Source: Bremia lactucae (Eukaryota > Oomycota > Peronosporomycetes > Peronosporales > Peronosporaceae). Taken from it: a stretch of DNA of 32,501 nt. The notes beneath the pieces were generated by a model. It saw nothing but the letters and a program-made list of their open reading frames with translations. It made no database searches and was not told where the DNA came from. Below, piece after piece: positions 1 through 9,060 of the stretch; position 1 is the stretch's first letter, and each line of letters opens with the position of its first letter. The translations under genes and the position numbers were made by a program. The stretch lies in assembly GCF_004359215.1 (NCBI RefSeq), contig NC_090620.1, forward strand, positions 660,370 through 692,870. The letters are read 5' to 3'.

Positions 1-144
1 ACATAATGCTCTATACCTATTTATGGATAATAATTCAGGAAATTACTATTTAAAGTAATTTCCTCCAAATATTATCTACCTTTTGGATAATATTAATTAA
101 CAATCTTTTATTGTTAATTTCATGTAACGATACACCCCGTTACA
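1..144. repeat. LTR remnant, Gypsy-2-LTR-like right end
   Basis: AT-rich sequence ending in ACACCCCGTTACA at about 132-144. The left Gypsy-2 LTR (13799-14297) ends in almost the same way (ACACCCCGTTACA). The segment holds three consecutive perfect inverted repeats: arms 38-47/54-63, arms 68-76/86-94 and arms 95-104/110-119. The match is confined to the terminus and overall composition, so the family assignment is tentative. Confidence 0.4.
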
Positions 145-149
145 TGAGA

Positions 150-312
150 CACCACATGCCTAAATTTTAATATATTTCGGCCGCCAGATTAATATCTGGC
201 GGCTGTCTCATATGTTAGCCATAATAAATGGGATTTTAGTGAGTAACTATTTTAAAATAGGACAAAAGAGTATTTAACCCAATGCACCACAACAACAGTT
301 CACCAACCGAAG
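150..312 (-). repeat. Reverse-oriented remnant of the Gypsy-B LTR family
   Basis: This stretch is the reverse complement, diverged, of the first part of the LTRs at 27506 and 29973. Shared landmarks are the GCCGCCAGAT/ATCTGGCGGC hairpin (180-189/194-203), then AATAAATGGGATTT, then the CACAACAAC block. It stops where the copia-1 LTR begins (313), so copia-1 probably inserted into or beside it. The rest of the LTR was not found after the right end of copia-1. Confidence 0.6.
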
Positions 313-399
313 TGTAGGTAGGCTTAGAGGTAGCATAGAGTAGCGAACTAAGAACCTAACTATATTTACTATTTATTTTAATCCCTTCTCAACTCAATC
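313..399 (+). repeat. copia-1 5' LTR (about 87 bp)
   Basis: Starts TGTAGGTAGGCTTAG. GGCTTAGAGG, AGAGTAGCGAACT and CTCAAT recur in the same order at 4070-4149. About 85 bp is very short for a copia LTR. The end is set by the primer-binding site that begins at 400. Confidence 0.75.
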
Positions 400-412
400 G
401 ATTATGAGCCCA
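400..412 (+). promoter_or_regulatory. Primer-binding site, initiator-tRNA-Met anticodon-arm type
   Basis: GATTATGAGCCCA follows the LTR directly. It is the complement, with one mismatch, of the conserved eukaryotic initiator-tRNA-Met anticodon arm (GGGCTCATAACC). Drosophila copia primes from such a cleaved half-tRNA. The same motif, GGTTATGAACCCA, follows the copia-2 LTR at 23219. The ATG inside it (404-406) opens the gag frame. Confidence 0.65.
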
Positions 413-1165
413 TATACGAGCGAGTCGCACGATATACTCCCCGAAGATAATTACTTCGTGAGGGAGTTTAAGGCACGAATGAAGCTGGTGAAAAAAGGTA
501 CCTCGATGAGATGAAGGCCCCAGGAGAGGAGACGCATTTTCGTCTACTTGGAAAGTCAACGGCATGAAGGCCTTTTGCAATCTTGGCGACAATACTAAGC
601 CCGAGCTTACAGTCGATGGTAGGGAATGCCTCGTCAACGGCGGAGGCATGGGGATCCTATAGAAAAAATGCTCGACATAGTGTCCACAATCGGGTTCAAT
701 TGCGGCGTCATTTGAATGAATTCAAGTTACTCAAGGCGGGTAACATCTTGGAACATTTCCTAAAATTTGACGCGCTTTGTATGTCGATACAAGCGACGGG
801 ACAATAAATCTCAATGGATGATCAACTGGTAATCCTGTTTGGAAGTCTTTTGATGACTATGACTAGATTGTCAAGATCGCCGAGAACATTAACGGAATCA
901 ACTGATTTTAAATCAAGAAGATGAATTTTTGCGAGTATGAAAAATGTCAAGAAAGAGAGCAATGAAGTCGCGCTACAGCCAGCTTACGCGTCAAGACCGC
1001 AAGGACCACGGACATGGAAAAAGAAGGGCAAGTCAACAAGAAACAAATTATTTTGCAACAAGGTCGGTCACAAGAAGCACGAATGTTGGAGTAAACTGAC
1101 CACGCAAAGAGAAAGTAGAACAAGCAAGCGTTTACGGCGTCGAATCAAGATTCTAACGGATGGTT
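404..1165 (+). pseudogene. gag: copia-1 gag (UBN2-type) with defective zinc knuckle
   Basis: Gag would form the cytoplasmic particle that packages element RNA. The frame opens at ATG 404, inside the primer site, reads MSPYTSESHDILPEDNY and stops at a TGA after about 35 codons. It resumes in other frames at 583-807 (VQLRRHLNEFKLLKAGN, typical of the copia gag UBN2 core) and at 937-1165. The last piece is Lys/Arg rich and holds CNKVGHKKHEC, a CCHC knuckle whose first Cys is replaced by Lys. At least two frame breaks are needed to join the parts, so no functional Gag is expected. The start is supported by the absence of any other leader and by the same arrangement in copia-2. Confidence 0.75.
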
Positions 1166-1410
1166 CTTGTATAGTGGAGCAAGTAGCCATAAATGCCCGA
1201 ACAATGACGAATATAAGGAATTAAGAAAGCCAAAGGACCCGATAGCAATTACTATTACAAATGGCAGCAACGTGCTGGTCGTGGGGGTTGGAACAGTACG
1301 TGTGATAATAGAGAGCAAGGTTCCAATCCGAATTGAAAACGTTCTATTCGCACTTGCTTTGAATCGACGATTGCTACCAATTTCAGCGTTATCAAAATGT
1401 GAGTTATAAG
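1140..1410 (+). pseudogene. copia-1 aspartic protease, catalytic Asp lost
   Basis: The protease would cut Gag-Pol in the particle. The conserved copia core WxxDSGAxxH is present as FLYSGASSHKC, and the codon at the catalytic Asp (1170-1172) reads TAT, Tyr. The frame then runs for about 80 codons (ITNGSNVLVVGVGTVRV, then ENVLFALALNRRLLPISAL), matching the flap and C-terminal part of copia proteases, and stops at 1409. With the catalytic Asp gone the enzyme would be dead even if the frame were restored. It lies directly after the knuckle and before the pre-integrase segment. Confidence 0.8.
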
Positions 1411-1544
1411 TGACGTTCGCTGAGGATATTTGTTATTAAGAATGGTGACGAAGTGTTGACTAGTGTGTTAAGAATGTAAAGAGTTACATAATGGATTGCC
1501 AACCAGACGAATCAGCAAGATTATGCACCGAAACTGGACAGGGA

Positions 1545-2460
1545 TCAAAGGTGGACTTAAACATTTGGCATGCTCGACTTGGTCATATATCTATGAACAA
1601 GATGTAGACTCTGGATAGGTGGGTGATTTTAAGGTTTACGGCACTAGTAGCATCGGTGAAGATGGAGGAGAGTTGTGTGAAGGATGCCTGGTGAGCAAGT
1701 CATCGGTAAAACCATTTCCGAAGTCAACATATGGAGAAATGAAGACGACCGTTCCACGTGAAGTTATGCATAGTGATATAATGGGACCAATGGAAAAGAT
1801 ATCACAAGGTGTAGCAAGGTATATTGTTAGGTTTATCGACGAGTTTTCACGATACACAGTGGCTTACTTTAAAAGTTACAAATCAGAAGTGGTGGACCGA
1901 TTTACTATATACAAGGCACTTGTAGAGATTCTAATGGACTTTCCTATTAAGTACATTCGGACGGATAATGGATCGGAATACATCAACAAAAGGTTTGCTG
2001 AAATATGCAGAAAGCTGAAATTATCCACCAAACAACTGTGCCGTTCTTACCGCAGCAAAATGGATTGGCAGAGCGAAGGAATAAACCCGCAAAAGGGATG
2101 ATTTCTCGCATGAAGGTGGAGAAATAAGGTGGTCAGAGGCTATGAATACTGCGGGATATACTACGAACCGAATCTCACGCGCAGCTCATCCTCCAAGAAC
2201 TCTTCTGAAGTTATCTATGGAAAGAAGCCCGATATATCTGGTATGTGTGTATGTGGTACAAAAGGGTATGCACATGTTGATAAGTCAAAGAGAAGAGAAT
2301 TAGACAACAAGGCGATCAAGTGCATGTTTCTTGGATATACAGATACGGTAAACGGGTATTGGGTTTGGAATTACGAATCGAAACGGGTAATGTTTATAAG
2401 ATCGGCAAGGATTTACGAGCGTATAAAGCAGAAATATGTACAAATATTGATGCGATGAAT
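1545..2460 (+). pseudogene. copia-1 integrase (pre-integrase motif, rve core, C-terminal region)
   Basis: Integrase would join cDNA ends to host DNA. The pre-integrase motif WHARLGHISMNKM lies near 1567 and ends in a TAG. The zinc-binding CEGC and the core follow at 1619-2101: HSDIMGP gives the first Asp and RTDNGSEY the second. The segment with the catalytic Glu (QQNGLAERRNK) is in another frame, so a frameshift lies at about 2025-2050. The C-terminal part (2129-2458) has the copia signatures EVIYGKKPD and KAIKCMFLGYTDTVNGYWVW. All three acidic residues survive on paper, but at least two frame changes and one stop break the gene. Confidence 0.85.
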
Positions 2461-2589
2461 ACATCGAATTACGCAATAGAAGACGTTGATGACGACGTAA
2501 ATTCTGTGATTGAACGACAAAGTGAAGATGTTAAAAATACGGATTTTGATTTTATGGAGAATTGACATATCAAATTGTCGCAAAATGAT

Positions 2590-4060
2590 CGCGTTGCACA
2601 AACGGGACGAAGCCATAAACAACGAATTAAGTGTGTTAAAAGAGAAAAAAAACTTGGACTGCGGAAGACGGACGAGGAACAAGAAGGTCATCGGCACGAA
2701 ATGGGTATTTTCAATCAAGAAGAACGAATTCGGTAAAAATTGAGCGATTTAAAGCCCGTCTCGTTGCGCTTAGTTATCGTCAATATATGGCGTGAATTAT
2801 ATTGACACGTATTTGCCGGTAGTGAATTCAAATTCAATTCGCATCTTCATGGCAATATGTTGCCAATTGGATATATTCATACATCAGTATAATATTGACA
2901 CGGGTTTTCTAAATGGTAGTCTTGAAGACGAAGTTTAAATAAGGCCACTGAAAGGCCGAGACAAATTTCAAGTAAGGTTTTTATGGACTTATGCAAACGG
3001 CTGCAATCTGGTTCAAGACCAAATCAAGTGTTTTCAAGAATATGGATTGTACGGCATGCACGTCAGATTCGTGTTCGGAAATATGGAAACTTCTGGATAT
3101 ATGGGACTTCGTATGTGGATGATATACTTATTGGAGCAAATTCAGTTGAAGCAATCAAATTGGTGGCAGCAGACATTTCAAGGCGATGTAAGTTGAAGGT
3201 GCTAGGAAGTGTGCGGTTTATCCTCGGTATTGAGGTCGGGCACAAGCAAAGTCAAAGAAAATTGATGATTAGCCAAAGGACCTGTATCAATGGATGGTGG
3301 AAAGTTTAATTTAACCGACTCGAAGACAGCATTTAATTCTAATGTCGAAGGCCAATGTATCAGAAAAATTAAAGAACTTGATCCAAGAATGGAAAATCGA
3401 CCAAACCGGGCACTTGTGGGGTCACTGCTATATATTGCATTTGGAAGTAGACCGGACATAGCATTTGCAGTATGTCAACTATGTCGACACCTCTAGAATC
3501 CAAGTGAAGAATATTGTAATGCTGCTATTCGAGTACTTCAATATCTTAAATCAAGTTCAAGAACGGGTTTATGTTTTCAAGGTAATACAGTAGATATCAA
3601 GGTGGCGGCACATGTGGATGTGACTGGGCCGAGATAAAGACAGCGGCAAATCAATATCTGTAGTCATGGTGATCGCATAGCAGAAGAAGAATTTATGGTT
3701 TTATCTTTATGCTAACAAGAGGTGTTGTCTTATATAAGAATTGAAGATTACGGTCGGTTATTCGATTTCTGAATTTGAAGACAACCAGAGTACAATTGCA
3801 ATTGCAAAGATTGATGGTAACTAGAGCCGAGCAAAGCATATTGACATACGTTATCATTTCGTGCGTGACAAGGTCAAGGCCAAGGTTATCGAGCTCAAGT
3901 ATATTGCAACCCAGTATCAGTTTGCTGATTTTCTGGCGAAGGCTACATCGACAAAGAAGTTTTCACCAATTATTAAACAAGTCAAAGGTTGGAAATGTCA
4001 AGTCATGGGAGAGTATTGGAAATATATAAGCGCTGACGTCACTAAAAAAACTAAGACAGA
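2590..4060 (+). pseudogene. copia-1 reverse transcriptase and RNase H
   Basis: This would copy element RNA into cDNA. Pieces in order: KKVIGTKWVFSIKKNEFGK (near 2685), IERFKARLVA (near 2742), FMAICCQLDIFIHQYNIDT (near 2850), and the active-site block TSYVDDILIGANS, with YVDD at 3112-3123. Then come LVGSLLYIAFGSRPDIAFAV (near 3415), INPSEEYCNAAIRVLQYLK-like sequence, and the RNase H tail RDKVKAKVIELKYIATQYQ with FADFLAKAT (3861-4000). The catalytic Asp pair is intact, but many stops and shifts separate the blocks. Around 2760-2980 and 3600-3860 the sequence is most decayed. Order and motifs leave little doubt about identity. Confidence 0.85.
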
Positions 4061-4069
4061 TCAAGAGGG
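4060..4069 (+). promoter_or_regulatory. copia-1 polypurine tract
   Basis: TCAAGAGGGA lies directly before the 3' LTR copy, where plus-strand DNA synthesis would be primed. It is short and possibly eroded. Confidence 0.5.
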
Positions 4070-4149
4070 ACAGGCTTAGAGGAAGCACAGAGTAGCGAAC
4101 TCAGACCTAATTGTATCACTTTTCATTTTACTTTCTTTCAAACTCAATT
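4070..4149 (+). repeat. copia-1 3' LTR, diverged
   Basis: Partner of 313-399. Shared blocks are AGGCTTAGAGG, AGAGTAGCGAACT and AACTCAAT, with several substitutions and small indels between them. The initial TGT is lost. Confidence 0.7.
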
Positions 4150-5022
4150 GTCTCCGCTTGTTCAAAAGTGGCGGCTCAGTCTTTCTACAACGACGATCCG
4201 AAACTGAGCAACGTACACTGCAGCGCGAAGACAAGAGGCTCGAACAGTTCGACAAATACTTCAGAGGACGTATCTGAACTCCGAATCTTTCGGCAGAAAG
4301 CCTAGCAAGCGAACTAAATTTTAATGGCAGGCTAGATACGATTTGATGGTCAAGACCAGCACGAATCGTCTGCTACATATCACTACGAGTAGTTATGAGC
4401 TGCTTCCGAAGCTAAATACCCTCTATTATAATAAACGTTGAAGACAAATGAAGTGCATTAGAAAATGGCTGGTAGACCCTATCAGGAATGCCATTAAAGC
4501 TGAATATGTACTGCTTATAAGCCATCTGGCAATCCTGAGATGCACGCTATTTTTTATTTGGGCTTAGTAAAGCCTCTTCTGGAAATTCCAGAGGTATATC
4601 CCAACTTAGTGCTTGCGCTAATAGATCCGGATATTAAAGTGTGCTTGACTGCACTGCTTCTAAAGTAGTTTTGTAACAGGTAGTGCTGCTTTGCAAGCCG
4701 AGATTTCAACTTGAATGTTTACGGACGTATCAAATGCGAAGGTGATAAATGATGGACCTCTAAGGCGATGGTGTGTCTACTGCTGATTTGGAAGGCGGAT
4801 AGCTGAAGAGAGAAATATAAAGCTGAGACGGTAGGACGATTTGTATTCAAATCGCTGCATGCAGCAAGAACCACCATTACACTTTTGTGCCCGGCCATAT
4901 AATAAGGATCCAGCTCTAATATCCTGCTAAATAACGAGCTATTCACGACTGCTTAAAAAAGATGGCTTGGTCTTCTCCAGGCGTATTCGTGTCTTACCAG
5001 CTGTCAACTTTGAGATGACTGC
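4150..5022. other. Unrecognised DNA, no gene supported
   Basis: No conserved domain or LTR was recognised. A short charged frame at about 4194-4275 (TLQREDKRLEQFDKYF) could be a coding relic but is too short to assign. The stretch from 4440 to 4950 has only small open frames on both strands. It may be pre-insertion host DNA, because the solo LTR that follows carries a duplicated target from this sequence. Confidence 0.5.
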
Positions 5023-5528
5023 TGTACCGGGCTAACGTTACCCTAATACCACACAGTCCCCGTTAAGTACACTTGGTGCACTTAAGGGAATGGTCAATTA
5101 CTAAATTAAAGTAATTAGACCCAGCACTCGGGTGTGGTTCACATTATGCACATAGGCATTCACATTAGGAGGGATGACGGCTAGCGTCATCCGTTACGCG
5201 AGGTATCTAGAAAGATACGCTCGCAATACATATTAAGTGTTATCTATAGAGTTGACATTTTGGTTGGTAAAAATAGGTATTTATATTTAATACGATCAAA
5301 TATAAATCAGTCTGAAAACTACATCCTACTTGGTAAGTGCGCACGAGGAGCCGGATTTCCGCTCCCGTGACGACACTTAACTAAAGTACTTAGTGGGTAG
5401 GGTGGGGTCGCTAACGCGCCCACCGCAACTACCACACTGCACGCAAGATAAGCTGGTTAACCGCTTCCTCGCTGTGCTAGGGTGTGTGTCTAAGTAGAGC
5501 GTGGCCGCTTACGACGTGCCCGCCTACA
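5023..5528 (+). repeat. Solo gypsy LTR (LTR1 family) with TSD
   Basis: Begins TGTACCGGGCTAACG and ends GCCCGCCTACA. It is homologous over its whole length to the 5' LTR of Gypsy-C (30486-31016) and to the 3' LTR of Gypsy-A (27131). The flanks are ACTGC (5018-5022) and ACTAC (5529-5533), a 5-bp TSD with one change. No internal region is present, so this is the product of LTR-LTR recombination. It lacks about 26 bp present in the other copies near 5155. Conserved inverted repeats include ATTTATATTT/AAATATAAAT (5279-5288/5298-5307) and GGATGACG/CGTCATCC (5172-5179/5185-5192). Confidence 0.9.
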
Positions 5529-5867
5529 ACTACAAAGGCATAAATTCCGGTACGAAGTTTAAGAATGAAGTAGACGATCAAATATTCCATCCAAGCTTTA
5601 TCCATGATGTGACGTGTTGAAGCAAGTATTTGAATATTTGTGGCTATGAAAATGCTTAGTCGGTGGCAGCGTTTCGTGCTTAATCTCGTCTATATTTTGA
5701 ATTCCGTCTCATTCGGCTGGCAACAATCTCATCTGCTTATCTATATACAATTGCTACCGAAAAAGAGGACAAGAAAAAGCAGCACATGCAAATTTTTTGT
5801 TTGCCTGATCCACCATCTCTTGAAAGTGAGGCCACACGATCATTAAATGCGGCTGTTTGCATAATTT
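5529..5867. other. Unrecognised DNA right of the solo LTR
   Basis: A 68-codon plus-strand frame (5640-5846) has no recognisable motif. In another plus frame a stretch near 5735-5860 (EKEDKKKQHMQIFCLPDPP) looks more protein-like but has no identifiable family. No gene is supported. The copia-2 LTR starts at 5868. Confidence 0.4.
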
Positions 5868-6107
5868 TGTAATACTAGGCAGAGGCTTGACAAAAGACAT
5901 GTTCACACGATGGAAAAAATGGGAGTAAATTTAATATATCAAACTATGTCAAAATTATACACAACGCGTAACCGGCAATCTCTTATCTTTGTACGAATCT
6001 TCTAGAACCCACTTCTAGAATAAGAGAACGTCTCCAGCACCATCTTCAATTACATATGAGCCATAGAAATTGCTCTTATAACAGATGATAGTTCACCATC
6101 CATCACA
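5868..6107 (-). repeat. copia-2 3' LTR
   Basis: Read on the minus strand it starts TGTGATGGATGGTGAACTA and ends AGTATTACA (240 bp). It aligns along its length with 22987-23218. Shared blocks are GTGAACTA, GCTGGAGACGTT, CTCTTATTCTAGAAGTGGG, TTTGACATAGTTTGATA and CTCTGCCTAG. Confidence 0.85.
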
Positions 6108-6118
6108 CGCCCCATCAA
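6108..6118 (-). promoter_or_regulatory. copia-2 polypurine tract
   Basis: TTGATGGGGCG on the minus strand abuts the LTR start and follows the end of the RNase H frame. Confidence 0.6.
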
Positions 6119-7727
6119 TTGCTGATCTCTGGACCCCGAACAATTTCACTTAGCTTGACTAGCTTCATGAACTGCGGTGTAAGGACAGACTTTACTATAT
6201 AGTCCGCAAGTTGTTTAGCAGTAGGCACATACTACATCTTGATCACACTGTCTTGAACTGCGTCCCGCAGAAAGTGATAGCGTAGATCAATATGCTTCGC
6301 TTGCGACTGATATCCCGCATGTTCTGCCACTGACTTCGCGGCTTGGTATTGACATTCATGTCGGTACCAAGTAGCCAAGTTCTTGAAGTAAAAAATCGAA
6401 GCCCCATTATTTCTTGCGCCGCAAGAGATAAAGCCATATACTCGGCTTCGGCAGAGGGAATGCAACCGTCCTTTGCCGCTTAGACTTGAAGATGACAGGA
6501 TCACCGCATAGAGTCACTAGCAATCCAGACATCGCTACCCCAATTTGTATCAACAAAAGAAGTGGGCACGAGTTTTTTTCGTAACCACGTTTGTAGAAAA
6601 TACCTAGCCCCTATGTCCCCTTACAATAAAGAAGCACACGCACTTCAGCCTTCATGGGTGCTTGTGTCGGCGACTCAAGGTACTGCGATTATTCACAAAT
6701 TGACACACTGATGTTAGGGCGTGACGCACCAGATATGTAGAGCAGTGACCCAATCAAATCACGTTATTTCTTGCTTTCTGTCTTTTCACCAACAGTAAAT
6801 TCACCCAGGTTCTGACGGCTGGAAAACGCTGAATTCTGACCAAACCATTCAGCAAGTCGCTCGGTGAACTGCGACTGACAAATGTGCAGAAATCCACGCT
6901 CCCAATTGTAATTCACCTCAATGCCGAGCACGAAACGAGCATAACCGAGATCTTTGAGCGTGAAGCACCGTGTCGCCTTGTTTTGTTTAGGAGCAGGGCG
7001 TACACCGTGTTTACCTACGACGCCATCTAAAAGTGAAATTTCGCTTGCAGCGAATATACACTTCTTCTAATTTGCATGCAAATCTTCCTTGAGAGTGCCG
7101 GCTTCATTTCGGTAGCTTCGACATTGCTCATACAACCAACTAGTAGTATTCCATGAAGCGCACAATGTACGTCACATTCTTGTCATCCAAATGGCGAGCA
7201 AAAGTCACGGGTCAGCAACGCACGGCTTGAATCCAACCGCTTTTAGCACTTGCAAATCGTTTTGTGCCAAACAGCAGTCGCTTACTTAAGACCGTAAAAC
7301 CTACGTCGTAGCTTGCACACCGTGTCTTCTGGCAATTAGGTTCCTTCTGGTGGACGTATATACACTTGTTTATCCAATATTCCATCGACGAAGGGTGTCT
7401 CCACATCCAGTTGGCGTATCACATAGCTGTAGGGCTACAAGACGCACTTTGTATCGAACAACATTTTCATCAGCATCTCGTTTGATGTCAAACATCCACT
7501 GGTAGCCAATCACTCGAGCCCAATGTGGACATTGTACTTCATCACATGTATGGTTCGAAGAACGAGAGCTGAGCTCTCGTTCAATGGCTTCCTTTCATTA
7601 AGCTGCGTCTGCAGATGCAATTGCTTCTTGGTACGATCGAGGTATCTCAATAACTAGCAGTGCAGTTTCGTACCCATCAGTGAGTCTAAGCCGCCTCGGA
7701 TCCGGCTCGAAGTGTCGAGATCTGAGA
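6119..7727 (-). pseudogene. copia-2 reverse transcriptase and RNase H, 5'-truncated
   Basis: Would make cDNA for the element. On the minus strand, near 7640-7430, come IPRSYQEAIASADAA, KEAIERELSS and GYQWMFDIKRDADENVVRYK, the N-terminal copia RT blocks. DVETPFVDGILDKQVYIRP follows near 7400. The region that should hold YVDD (near 7140) is decayed and reads LVGCMSNVEATE after a stop. The RNase H part has MALSLAAQEIMGLRFF in one frame and KHIDLRYHFLRDAVQDSVI in another (6500-6230), then PTAKQLADYIVKSVLT and QFMKLVKLSEIVRG up to the purine tract. Several stops and frameshifts are present. The left part of pol is gone. Confidence 0.85.
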
Positions 7728-8022
7728 TGTAACGGGCTTAGAACCATGTTACCTGGCTTACACGTGCCCGTGGGGAAGCGTTAAGTAAGTCGTGATGTAT
7801 GTAAAATTTAACTCTGAAAACCCTAGGTATGAAAAGACTTCCCGACCTCATGGAAGTCTCCAATCTTTTTGCCGACATCTTACTGGCTAATAATGAGTCT
7901 GGCTCCCCGTTAATAACACATAACCATGCGACGTGCTACACTCGCTAGTTCAGGTGTATCACCCTACTTAAGAAACGTGTTTGTTTATGGATAGTATTAT
8001 GTAACGGGAAGGGACGATTTCA
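7728..8022 (-). repeat. Gypsy-1 3' LTR (295 bp)
   Basis: Read on the minus strand it starts TGAAATCGTCCCTTCCCGTT and ends AGCCCGTTACA, giving TG...CA termini. It is preceded by a purine tract at 8023-8034. No second copy lies in the window, so the left boundary rests on the terminal TGTAACGGGC shared with other LTR families here and on the abrupt end of copia-2 coding sequence at 7727. Confidence 0.65.
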
Positions 8023-8034
8023 TGACCCCCGTTC
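8023..8034 (-). promoter_or_regulatory. Gypsy-1 polypurine tract
   Basis: GAACGGGGGTCA on the minus strand directly precedes the proposed LTR start, as AAGCGGGTGA does in Gypsy-2 and AAGGGGGGATGG in Gypsy-A. Confidence 0.6.
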
Positions 8035-8799
8035 TAAGACAGCACTCACGCACCGTGAGAGCTTACAGGAAAGATATAGAGATCACAAAGACACAGGCAC
8101 CCAAGTAACGATGCCGGGACGGAGCGCCGCAGAACACTATCAGCGGCAGAGCATACATCTACATAATGGACGCCGACATTCGGCCGTCGGCGCTGTCTGA
8201 CTTGTCCAGAGCGGATACTCCGGACTCTCCTGACACCATGCGAGATCATTTCTGGCTCTTCCGCAGCCTGCGTGGAAAGCTGATTGTCGGCGTCAGACAC
8301 GATGCGCTTCAGACGTCGTCGTGTACCTTCATCCGGCGGTAAGACCGAATGATGTCCGGCGGTCGCAGCTTTGTTGGTTGGTTGGTCGACAGGGAGGATC
8401 TCTGCGCTAATCATTCCTTTAGTACCTTACGCGATAAAGTGTATGAAAATGCTTGGAGCGAGGACCGCCCCTGCTTCGTCCACATGGTCGAGGGATGTCC
8501 GACTTGCTCTATCATGCCTAAACCGACAGGGACACTTGGAGAACCCATATCGCTGAGTGACCGCTCAGCGAGATCGAGCAGGCTTGGATCGGCAAGTGCG
8601 AGCGAAACCTTGGTGAAAAGGAAGTCTCCACTATTCGTGGCGGCTCGCGTCGACTCCTCCGATCGCGGAGTCGGAGTCCGCCAGATCATCGACAGGTCGT
8701 TGCGACTCACTCGCGTGAGGCGAAGACCAATTTCGCAACTCGGAGGCAGCTCCAGTGGCCGGAACGTTGTCGTAATTATTTCTCGCCTCGCCTCAGCGA

Positions 8800-9060
8800 T
8801 CAAGAGCGAATTGGCCTCAAACTTACGAACGACGTCCGGAACGTCACGAAGAAAGGGAGGAGCGAGGTTTTCATGTCTCTTACTCGGGAGATGTGCCCAA
8901 ACCAGCACCCATTCCGATCGCGCGCCGCTAGCGGCGCGCGATCGGAATCGCGCGCTCCCCATATGCCATTTACCGGACGCACTCGATGGCTCCAAGTGAT
9001 CAACAAGTCGATCAACGATCCAGCGAGGTTCACCCGCAGAATCTACAAGGGGAGGTGGAC
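8800..9060 (-). pseudogene. Gypsy-1 chromodomain (C-terminus of pol)
   Basis: The chromodomain of gypsy integrases is thought to steer insertion toward marked chromatin. On the minus strand the sequence reads LVDSAGEPRWIVDRLVDH, the usual chromodomain entry, then a disturbed middle, then LRDVPDVVRKFEANS, the usual exit helix. The middle contains a 38-bp perfect palindrome (8911-8948) that encodes an Arg/Ala/Ser insert, and the expected Trp-rich core is replaced by VLVWAHLPSKRHEN. The frame changes near 9030. The fold is probably lost. Confidence 0.75.
8911..8948. repeat. Perfect 38-bp palindrome
   Basis: The 19-base half ATTCCGATCGCGCGCCGCT (8911-8929) is followed at once by its exact reverse complement (8930-8948), with no spacer. 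It lies inside the chromodomain coding region and keeps both strands open. Confidence 0.98.

Larger units (their letters stand above)
313..4149 (+). mobile_element. Ty1/copia retrotransposon copia-1, degenerate, near full length
   Basis: Domains run gag, zinc knuckle, protease, integrase, RT, RNase H, which is the copia order because integrase precedes RT. The element is bounded by a short direct repeat (313-399 and 4070-4149) with a primer-binding site after the left copy and a purine run before the right copy. Many stops and frameshifts, a Tyr in place of the protease catalytic Asp, and clear divergence between the two LTRs show an old, dead copy. No target-site duplication is visible: the flanks CGAAG and TCTCC differ. 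Confidence 0.9.
5868..7727 (-). mobile_element. copia-2, 3' half (RT, RNase H, 3' LTR)
   Basis: Minus-strand Ty1/copia fragment. It enters at 7727, already inside the RT N-terminal region, and runs to the 3' LTR at 5868. The missing gag, protease and integrase side is cut off by the Gypsy-1 LTR (7728). The LTR matches the 5' LTR of the plus-strand copia-2 fragment at 22987, so both are one family. The two copies hold complementary halves of the element. Confidence 0.85.

Noticed and set aside
389..649. Minus-strand 86-codon frame at the start of copia-1
   Set aside because: It is the shadow of the gag N-terminus on the plus strand, where recognisable gag sequence lies.
4194..4275. RXLR-type effector relic (RTLQ followed by an acidic-basic run)
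   Set aside because: Only about 25 codons, no signal peptide, no start, and the motif is not a true RXLR; chance is the simpler reading.
5640..5846. 68-codon ORF starting MAMKMLSRW as a small host gene
   Set aside because: No motif, no conserved partner and composition like its surroundings; it lies between two retrotransposon pieces.
8046..8414. Minus-strand 122-codon frame next to the Gypsy-1 LTR as a pol extension
   Set aside because: It lies beyond the chromodomain exit helix, overlaps the LTR boundary region and has no gypsy similarity that I can recognise.
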